Shown: positions 59,156 to 64,000 of the stretch, piece by piece
Layout of the letters: every line of letters begins with the position of its first letter
Numbering within the stretch: the stretch's first letter is position 1
Origin: Ga0077548 sp035440445
Lineage (GTDB): Bacteria; Pseudomonadota; Alphaproteobacteria; Rhizobiales; Xanthobacteraceae
Direction: 5' to 3'
NCBI GenBank assembly: GCA_035440445.1
Contig: DAORMJ010000019.1
Coordinates: 14,923 to 78,922 of the forward strand
Length of the DNA stretch: 64,000 nt
Made by a program: the position numbers and the translations under genes
Notes under the pieces: generated by a model
What the model was told of the DNA's origin: nothing
What the model saw: the letters and a program-made list of their open reading frames with translations, nothing else
Database searches by the model: none

Positions 59156-59791
59156 CTAGGTACGCCTAAAATCCCTCACCGCTCCCGGCAAAAAAGCTCG
59201 TGTAGATGACTTTAGCGGGTTGTCACCGAACTGAAACAACTCAATCAAACTAATACGTTTGAGTTCCCTAGGTTCAAAATCCAATACATGAATGTGAGAA
59301 CCTCGCGCTTTAAGCAAGCCTTGAAACGACTTGTGATAACTCTTCAACACCAACGAAGCCAAGGTCGGAGAAACCTCTATCCTAAGCTCTTTTGCGCAGA
59401 TTTTTATCGCATCGAAGTATCGCTTCAATCTCGCTTCAAAGAGATATGACTCATTTAAAATTGAGTATACAGCGTGAGAGAAATGACGCGCACGCGATAA
59501 CTTTCCCTTCCAAGGATAGGTACGCAGAAGAATTTCGTAGTCATCAAATCTGTGCGTCGAACTATATAGACTGAGAGCTGCATACAAGAACTGACGTTCG
59601 TATTCGGGCGCCCCTAAATCTACTGGCGGAATAGCATCATCACCTACTATGTCGGCAATTATGCTACTATTTATTATCGTTCTGTTTGATTCAGTAGTTT
59701 CATGAACACGCGAAATCATCGAAACGATGAGTTCAAACGGTTCGTCAGCCGAAAAATTGTCGGAGCTAGCTTTTTTTCTTTGCTGCTTCAT
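59156..59791 (-). CDS. AT-rich orphan protein, all-helical
   Basis: A 211-residue protein of unrecognised family. Base composition is unlike its neighbours: 33% GC in 59641-59700 and 37% in 59221-59280, against 72% in 60001-60060. It is predicted soluble and largely helical, with FELIVSMISRVHETTESNR, YERQFLYAALSLYSSTHRFD, SRARHFSHAVYSILNES and LFEARLKRYFDAIK. The middle recalls HEPN-like helical domains only loosely. It overlaps the RraA-like gene's 3' end by 26 bases and lies next to no phage or transposase gene. Transfer is the likely origin; function unknown. Confidence 0.65.
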   Translation of the reverse strand: MKQQRKKASSDNFSADEPFELIVSMISRVHETTESNRTIINSSIIADIVGDDAIPPVDLGAPEYERQFLYAALSLYSSTHRFDDYEILLRTYPWKGKLSRARHFSHAVYSILNESYLFEARLKRYFDAIKICAKELRIEVSPTLASLVLKSYHKSFQGLLKARGSHIHVLDFEPRELKRISLIELFQFGDNPLKSSTRAFLPGAVRDFRRT

Positions 59792-60470
59792 ACCGCGCTT
59801 TGGTCTCCTCGTTCGGCGGATAGAGGCCGGGGAGCTTCGCGCCTTTCAGCACTTCCTCCGCCGCCCACGCCTCGAACGCTTCCTGCTCGACCGCTTCTTT
59901 CGCGACCGCTTCGACGAGCTTCTGCGGCACGCAGACCGCGCCGTCGTTGTCTGCGACGATCACGTCGCCCGGAAACACCGCGACCCCGCCGCAGCCGATC
60001 GGCTCCTGCCAGTTCACGAAAGTAAGCCCGGCGACCGAAGGCGGCGCCGCAACCGCCGCGCACCAGAACGGCAGGCCGACGGCTTTCACGCCATCGCCAT
60101 CGCGCACCGCGCCGTCCGTGACGAGCCCCGCAACCTTCTTCACCTTCATGCGCGCAACCAGAATGTCACCGAAGATACCGGCGCTGGTGATGCCCATGGC
60201 GTCCGCAACCGCGATCACGCCCTCAGGCATGTCTTCGATGGCGCCGCGCGTGGAGCGCGGACTGGCCCAGCTTTCCGGCGTCGCCAGATCCTCACGCGCA
60301 GGCACGAAGCGGAGCGTGAAAGCTTCGCCGACGATGCGCGGGCTGCCCTCGATCAACGGCTTCGGACCGCGCATGAAACTCGAGCGCACGCCCTTTTTCA
60401 GAAGCGCGGTGGTCAGCGTGGCGGTCGAAATCTTCTCGAGCGTTTGCTTCAGTTCGGACGAGAGCGGCAT
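59766..60470 (-). CDS. RraA-family (HMG/CHA aldolase-like) protein
   Basis: A 234-residue member of the RraA/dimethylmenaquinone methyltransferase-like superfamily, which includes 4-hydroxy-4-methyl-2-oxoglutarate aldolases and decarboxylases. The catalytic signature VTDGAVRDGDGVKAVGLP contains Asp119 and Arg123-Asp124. Also GIFGDILVARMKVKKVAG and GVAVFPGDVIVADNDGAVCV (metal site). Upstream readings beyond ATG 60470 are unrelated. RraA's RNase E inhibition is not implied, since these residues mark the aldolase branch. It ends in a Lys run that overlaps the next (orphan) gene. Confidence 0.85.
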   Translation of the reverse strand: MPLSSELKQTLEKISTATLTTALLKKGVRSSFMRGPKPLIEGSPRIVGEAFTLRFVPAREDLATPESWASPRSTRGAIEDMPEGVIAVADAMGITSAGIFGDILVARMKVKKVAGLVTDGAVRDGDGVKAVGLPFWCAAVAAPPSVAGLTFVNWQEPIGCGGVAVFPGDVIVADNDGAVCVPQKLVEAVAKEAVEQEAFEAWAAEEVLKGAKLPGLYPPNEETKARYEAAKKKS

Positions 60471-60481
60471 CAGAGGTTCTT

Positions 60482-60949
60482 TCAGATATTGAGAATGCTC
60501 AAGAGATAAAGCGCGCGGCGCGCGGTTTCGGTGTTGTAGCAGCTTGCACCGACCGGAATCGCGAGCGTGCCCTGAATCACGTCGCGATAAAAATCGCACT
60601 GCTGCTTCCGCGCCTCGATCCAGACGCGCTGCAGATCGCGAAGCTGCGTCTTCAGCTTGCCCTCCAACTGGCCCTGCAGACGGCGATAGGTTTCGTTCAG
60701 AATGTCATCCCACACGAGTTGCTCGCGCTGATAGCAACCCGCCTGCCCCGCGGTGGACTGGCCGGCCGGCGTCTCCAGACACGGATCGGCGATAAGCCCG
60801 ATGCAGTTGTCCGGACGCTCCTTCGAAGCCTTTTCCTTGATGCAGCTTTCGATCGCGCGCGTGTCTTCCGCGCTCAGTTTGAGCGATTGCGACTGTGCAA
60901 AACCAGCGCCGCCGATCAAGAGCGTCACGGCCATCAGCAACATTTTCAT
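60482..60949 (-). CDS. LprI/DUF1311-family periplasmic protein
   Basis: A 155-residue exported protein. Signal peptide MKMLLMAVTLLIGGAGFAQS, then a lysozyme inhibitor LprI-like (DUF1311) domain: a set of Cys (ESCIKE, NCIGLIADPCLE, GCYQREQ, QQCDFYRD, ASCYNTE) and the DILNETYRRLQGQL helix. Even Cys number suggests disulfides in the periplasm. Such proteins are proposed to inhibit lysozyme; unproven here. The ATG overlaps the queC stop by four bases. Confidence 0.85.
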   Translation of the reverse strand: MKMLLMAVTLLIGGAGFAQSQSLKLSAEDTRAIESCIKEKASKERPDNCIGLIADPCLETPAGQSTAGQAGCYQREQLVWDDILNETYRRLQGQLEGKLKTQLRDLQRVWIEARKQQCDFYRDVIQGTLAIPVGASCYNTETARRALYLLSILNI

Positions 60950-61665
60950 TTGCGTGCTCCCGCCTGATATTTTTTGTAACCGCTCGCCCGCAACTGGCAG
61001 GCCGGGCAGTTTCCGCAACCATAGCCCCATTCGTGTTTATGCGCGCGGTCGCCCATGTAGCAGCTGTGCGTTTCCTCGATCACGAGTTCGGCAAGCGGCT
61101 TGCCGCCGATGCGCTCCGCCAGCTCGAAGGTCGCCGCCTTGTCGATCCACATCAGCGGCGTATGGATCGCGAAGCGGCGATCCATGCCGAGGCCGAGCGC
61201 AAGCTGCATCGCCTTGATGGTGTCGTCGCGACAATCCGGATAGCCGGAATAGTCCGTCTCACACATGCCCGCGACCATGTGCCGGAGCCCGCGGCGATAG
61301 GCGACCGCGCCGGCGAAGGCGAAGAAAATCAGGTTTCGCCCCGGCACGAAGGTCGAAGGCAGACCGCTCGAATTCATCTCGATCTGCACGTTGCGGGTCA
61401 GCGACGTTTCGGAGATCGCGCCGAGCGAGTCGATATTGACGACATGATCCTCGCCGAGCCGAGCCTTCCACTTCGGATCGAGCGCCGCGAGCTTCTCGCG
61501 AATGTTCGGCCGCACGGTCATCTCGATGGCGTGGCGCTGGCCATATTCGAAGCCGACCGTCTCGACGCGCGGAAAGCGCGTCAGCGCCCAGGCGAGCGAA
61601 ACGGTGGAGTCCTGCCCGCCGGAAAAGAGGACGAGCGCGCCTTCGGAGTTGTCTGGATCGGTCAT
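60946..61665 (-). CDS. queC: QueC, 7-cyano-7-deazaguanine (preQ0) synthase
   Basis: Makes preQ0 from 7-carboxy-7-deazaguanine and ammonia with ATP, in queuosine biosynthesis. 239 residues. N-type PP-loop SGGQDS at 15-20; VPGRNLIFF, and a zinc site at the C-terminus (ETHSCYMGD... then CGNCPACQLR). YDSCGKC-type spacing is met by YGCGNCPAC. Other que genes are not in the window. Translation is coupled to the LprI-like gene. No preQ1 riboswitch is evident in the 55 bases upstream. Confidence 0.95.
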   Translation of the reverse strand: MTDPDNSEGALVLFSGGQDSTVSLAWALTRFPRVETVGFEYGQRHAIEMTVRPNIREKLAALDPKWKARLGEDHVVNIDSLGAISETSLTRNVQIEMNSSGLPSTFVPGRNLIFFAFAGAVAYRRGLRHMVAGMCETDYSGYPDCRDDTIKAMQLALGLGMDRRFAIHTPLMWIDKAATFELAERIGGKPLAELVIEETHSCYMGDRAHKHEWGYGCGNCPACQLRASGYKKYQAGARK

Positions 61666-61720
61666 GCGGGGCGCATGACTATCATGTCCTGCGCGAGAGC
61701 CAAGCCTCTTCGACGGGCAA

Positions 61721-62893
61721 TTACTTCGTCTTTTCGAACAGCTCCCGCCCGATCAGCATGCGACGGATTTCCGACGTACCCGCCCCGATCTCGTAGAGCT
61801 TGGCGTCGCGCAAGAGCCGCCCGGTCGGGTATTCGTTGATGTAGCCGTTGCCGCCCAGACACTGGATCGCGTCGAGTGCGATCTTGGTTGCGTTCTCGGC
61901 GGCAAACAGGATCGCGCCTGCCGCATCTTCGCGCGTGGTCTCGCCGCGGTCGCAGGCCCGCGCCACCGAATACACGTAAGCCTTGGCCGCGTTCATGGTG
62001 ACATACATGTCGGCGAGCTTGGCCTGCATGATCTGGAAGGTGCCGATCGGCTGGCCGAACTGCTTGCGCTCGTGGAGATACGGGATCACCGCGTCGATAC
62101 AGGCCTGCATGATGCCGGTGGAGCCAGCGGCCAGCACCGCGCGCTCGTAATCGAGGCCGGACATCAAGACGCGCACGCCGCCGTTCAGTCCGCCGACGAT
62201 ATTTTCCTCCGGCACCTCGCAATCCTGACACACGAGTTCGCAGGTATCGGATCCGCGCATGCCGAGCTTGTCGAGCTTCTGCGCGGTCGAAAACCCCTTC
62301 ATCCCCTTCTCGATCAGGAAGGCGGTGATCCCGCGCGGACCGGCATTCGGATCGGTCTTGGCGTACACGACGAGCGTATCGGCCTCGGGCCCGTTCGTGA
62401 TCCACATCTTGTTGCCGTTCAAAACGTAGCGGTCGCCCTTCTTGTCCGCGCGCGTCCGCATGCTCACGACATCCGAGCCGGCTCCCGGCTCCGACATGGC
62501 GAGCGCGCCGACATGCTCGCCGGAAATGAGCTTCGGCAGATATTTCTTCTTCTGGTTGTCGTTCGCGTTCTTGCGGATCTGGTTCACGCAGAGATTGGAA
62601 TGCGCGCCATAGGAGAGCCCGACCGAGGCCGACGCCCGGCTGATCTCCTCCATCGCCACGCAATGCTCGAGATAACCGAGGCCAGCACCACCGAACTCTT
62701 CTTCGACGGTGATGCCGAGCAGACCGAGATCGCCGAGTTTTGGCCAGAGGTCGCGCGGAAACTTGTTGGTGGCGTCGATCTCGGCGGCGCGCGGTGCGAT
62801 CTCCTTCTGCGAGAAGGATAGCGTGGTCTCGCGGATCATGTCGGCGGTTTCGCCGAGGGCAAAATCGAGCCCGGAGGAACGATTGGGAATCAT
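61721..62893 (-). CDS. ivd: Isovaleryl-CoA dehydrogenase
   Basis: A 390-residue acyl-CoA dehydrogenase of the isovaleryl subgroup: converts isovaleryl-CoA to 3-methylcrotonyl-CoA in leucine catabolism. Support: RAAEIDATNKFPRDLWPKLG, SYGAHSNLCVNQI, EPGAGSDVVSMRTRA, YVLNGNKMWITNGPEA, GLDYERAVLAAGSTGIM (subgroup catalytic Glu in DYERA) and QCLGGNGYINEYPTGRL. ATG 62893; an upstream long reading belongs to the thioesterase region. Together with MccA/MccB in this window it suggests a leucine pathway, though no AUH or HMG-CoA lyase gene is present. Confidence 0.93.
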   Translation of the reverse strand: MIPNRSSGLDFALGETADMIRETTLSFSQKEIAPRAAEIDATNKFPRDLWPKLGDLGLLGITVEEEFGGAGLGYLEHCVAMEEISRASASVGLSYGAHSNLCVNQIRKNANDNQKKKYLPKLISGEHVGALAMSEPGAGSDVVSMRTRADKKGDRYVLNGNKMWITNGPEADTLVVYAKTDPNAGPRGITAFLIEKGMKGFSTAQKLDKLGMRGSDTCELVCQDCEVPEENIVGGLNGGVRVLMSGLDYERAVLAAGSTGIMQACIDAVIPYLHERKQFGQPIGTFQIMQAKLADMYVTMNAAKAYVYSVARACDRGETTREDAAGAILFAAENATKIALDAIQCLGGNGYINEYPTGRLLRDAKLYEIGAGTSEIRRMLIGRELFEKTK

Positions 62894-62898
62894 GGCAA

Positions 62899-63321
62899 CT
62901 ACTCGCTCTTTGCAATCAGGCCGCTCGCAGTGCGCTGCACGGCTTCGGGGTAAGGTCTGGCTTTTCGTTTCTCGCGGTCGAGGCAGACCGTGACGTATTC
63001 GCAACTGGCCGCGATCTGGCCGCTCTGGCGGTGGATCATCTCGTGGACGAATCGGATCGCTTTTTCCTTCACCTCGAGAATGTGGCTGCGGATTTCGATC
63101 ACCTCGCCCGGCAGCAGTTCGCGCTTGTAGGAGAGCTTCTGCTCCACCGCGGCGAGCGCATAAGACTGCTCGTCCATCGCATCGCGCGTAACGCCGAGAT
63201 TGAAAAAGAAGTTCCAGCTTGCGGCATCGAACTTCGCAACATATTGCGCGACGTTGAGATGCCCCATGTGATCGCATTCAGCGGGATAGACGGTGCCAAA
63301 ATACGTGGTCTGCGCCGTCAT
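62899..63321 (-). CDS. Acyl-CoA thioesterase (hotdog fold)
   Basis: A 140-residue 4HBT-family thioesterase. It starts MTAQTTYFGTVYPAECDHMG with the active-site Asp in CDHMGHLNVAQYVAKFD. The central segment SYKRELLPGEVIEIRSHI and late VHEMIHRQSGQIAASCEYV are typical. It probably trims acyl-CoA from the adjacent dehydrogenase pathway. The start is ATG 63321; its upstream neighbour ends in a four-base overlap. Six bases separate it from the ivd start. Confidence 0.88.
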   Translation of the reverse strand: MTAQTTYFGTVYPAECDHMGHLNVAQYVAKFDAASWNFFFNLGVTRDAMDEQSYALAAVEQKLSYKRELLPGEVIEIRSHILEVKEKAIRFVHEMIHRQSGQIAASCEYVTVCLDREKRKARPYPEAVQRTASGLIAKSE

Positions 63322-63500
63322 GCTGCCGGTCCCTGCATTGCGCATTTGCAACGCGCAAGGAGACCGCCGCGACGAGGCCGCGCCGGATCCATCATGCGCA
63401 TGAAGCTTTGCCGCGCGAAAATCTCGCGCGAGCGTTCTTCCCATGCCGGATTGCGCGGCTCGAAGCGCACAGCGCCGCCGCGCGAGCTTGCGCCCGCCAT
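63318..63500 (-). pseudogene. Truncated PaaI-like thioesterase fragment
   Basis: A 60-residue ORF from ATG 63500 whose first ~35 residues read like the opening of PaaI-family thioesterases: VRFEPRNPAWEERSREIFARQSFMRMM, with the typical FEPR-P and FARQ-FM spacing given here in short. After that, homology stops and the frame ends in Arg/Gly/Cys-rich sequence that overlaps the downstream thioesterase start. It seems to be a 5' gene remnant; it could also be a short translated leader. Confidence 0.35.
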
Positions 63501-63594
63501 CCGCCTCCTCCTCGTGAAACGCATTCTTGGTCTTGTTATATTTTCCATACGGTAGCGTATGGTAATTTTCCGGTCAACGCGCTAGGCATCGGCT

Positions 63595-64000
63595 ATGCGC
63601 CAGAATGCACGTGCGAAGAAACTGCCACGTCTCGACAAACGCGCCTGGATCGCCGCCGCTTTTGCGGAACTCGCGGCGCATGGCTGGGACGGCGTGCGAG
63701 TGGAGCCGATCGCGGCAACCCTCGGCGTCACCAAGGGCAGCTTCTACTGGCACTTCGCGGATCGCGACGCGCTCGTCGGCGCCATGTTCATCCGCTGGGC
63801 GGAGGGGCGGGTCCGCGCCATCCGCCACGGTGTCAAACCCGACGGCCGCCCGGCCCTGATCATGCCCAGCGAGGACTACAACCGCTTCACCAACGACGAC
63901 CTGAGCGCCCTGGTGTCCTATGTGCGCCAGCTGCCGCCCCAGGAGAGCGCACAGCAGGCCGTGGTGGATCTGCCCCGCCCCGCCTGGGTGCTGTACGGCC
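63595..64000 (+). CDS. TetR helix-turn-helix fused in frame to cytochrome c tail (probable chimera)
   Basis: The ORF runs off the window end (135 codons visible). Residues ~1-70: TetR-type DNA-binding domain (RAWIAAAFAELAAHGWDG, VEPIAATLGVTKGSFYWHFA). From about codon 72 the sequence changes to a cytochrome c C-terminal region (RAIRHGVKPDGRPALIMPSE, DYNRFTNDDLSALVSYVRQL) without its CxxCH haem motif. All six Leu codons after the join are CTG. No family has this architecture. A chimeric assembly or contig-end artefact near 63805 is the simplest explanation. Confidence 0.75.
   Translation, partial: MRQNARAKKLPRLDKRAWIAAAFAELAAHGWDGVRVEPIAATLGVTKGSFYWHFADRDALVGAMFIRWAEGRVRAIRHGVKPDGRPALIMPSEDYNRFTNDDLSALVSYVRQLPPQESAQQAVVDLPRPAWVLYG

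Noticed and set aside
61666..61720. preQ1 riboswitch upstream of queC
   Set aside because: Only 55 bases separate the ivd stop from the queC start, and no preQ1-I pseudoknot signature is visible.
1..64000. CRISPR array, complete insertion sequence or prophage
   Set aside because: No regularly spaced repeats, transposase, integrase or phage structural genes were found. The repeats seen are palindromic intergenic elements.

Overview
The window is a GC-rich stretch of an alphaproteobacterial chromosome, most like the Hyphomicrobiales (Bradyrhizobium/Xanthobacteraceae-type relatives). The indicators are the divK-pleD-rpmG neighbourhood, an EipB/DUF1849 envelope protein, a ClpS-ClpA pair, a phasin, DUF983, DUF1489, DUF2171, DUF3572 and DUF3597 genes, and intergenic palindromic repeats typical of that lineage. 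It is draft quality. There is a 10-N gap inside a HIT-family gene, and the last ~190 bases join a TetR helix-turn-helix to a cytochrome c tail, which looks chimeric.

Layout. 1-6.0 kb: the amidotransferase genes gatB (cut by the window edge) and gatC-gatA, separated by lrgAB, a patatin lipoprotein and three small single-pass membrane proteins. 6.2-11.7 kb: a Dps ferritin, a UPF0173 metallo-hydrolase, ruvX with an AEC transporter, two small His-rich secreted proteins and an AidB-like acyl-CoA dehydrogenase. 11.7-23.7 kb: a long co-directional information-processing block (pyrB, a degenerate dihydroorotase pyrC', plsY, dprA, topA, rnr, a DUF983 gene, a NUDIX gene, rpmG). It is interrupted by a DUF559 endonuclease gene boxed between inverted repeats. 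23.7-31.2 kb: a structured intergenic region, the c-di-GMP/cell-cycle pair divK-pleD, eipB, ridA-GDPD, a DUF482 acyltransferase, HIT and azlCD. 31.3-41.3 kb: clpS-clpA, a TadG-like von Willebrand protein, a phasin with putative PhaR boxes, a SPOR-domain DD-carboxypeptidase, a VWA/J-domain pair and panC. 41.5-52.3 kb: an acyl-CoA carboxylase biotin subunit, kup, and a series of small conserved proteins of unknown function.

52.3-64 kb is catabolic and more mosaic. It holds an acyl-CoA dehydrogenase with the GTG-started carboxyltransferase mccB, a GST, an alpha/beta-hydrolase with TetR, an aldo-keto reductase, a clearly AT-rich orphan gene, an RraA-like gene, an LprI-like gene, queC, isovaleryl-CoA dehydrogenase and a hotdog thioesterase. 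Isovaleryl-CoA dehydrogenase, mccB and the distant biotin subunit (42-44 kb) together would give the middle of leucine degradation.

Repeats have visibly reshaped coding ends here. The DUF559 gene ends inside its right inverted repeat. A membrane protein gene at 51.7-52.3 kb takes its last six codons and stop from a 109-bp palindromic repeat, which in turn abuts a degenerate tRNA-Lys remnant. No CRISPR array, complete insertion sequence or intact tRNA/rRNA gene was seen.
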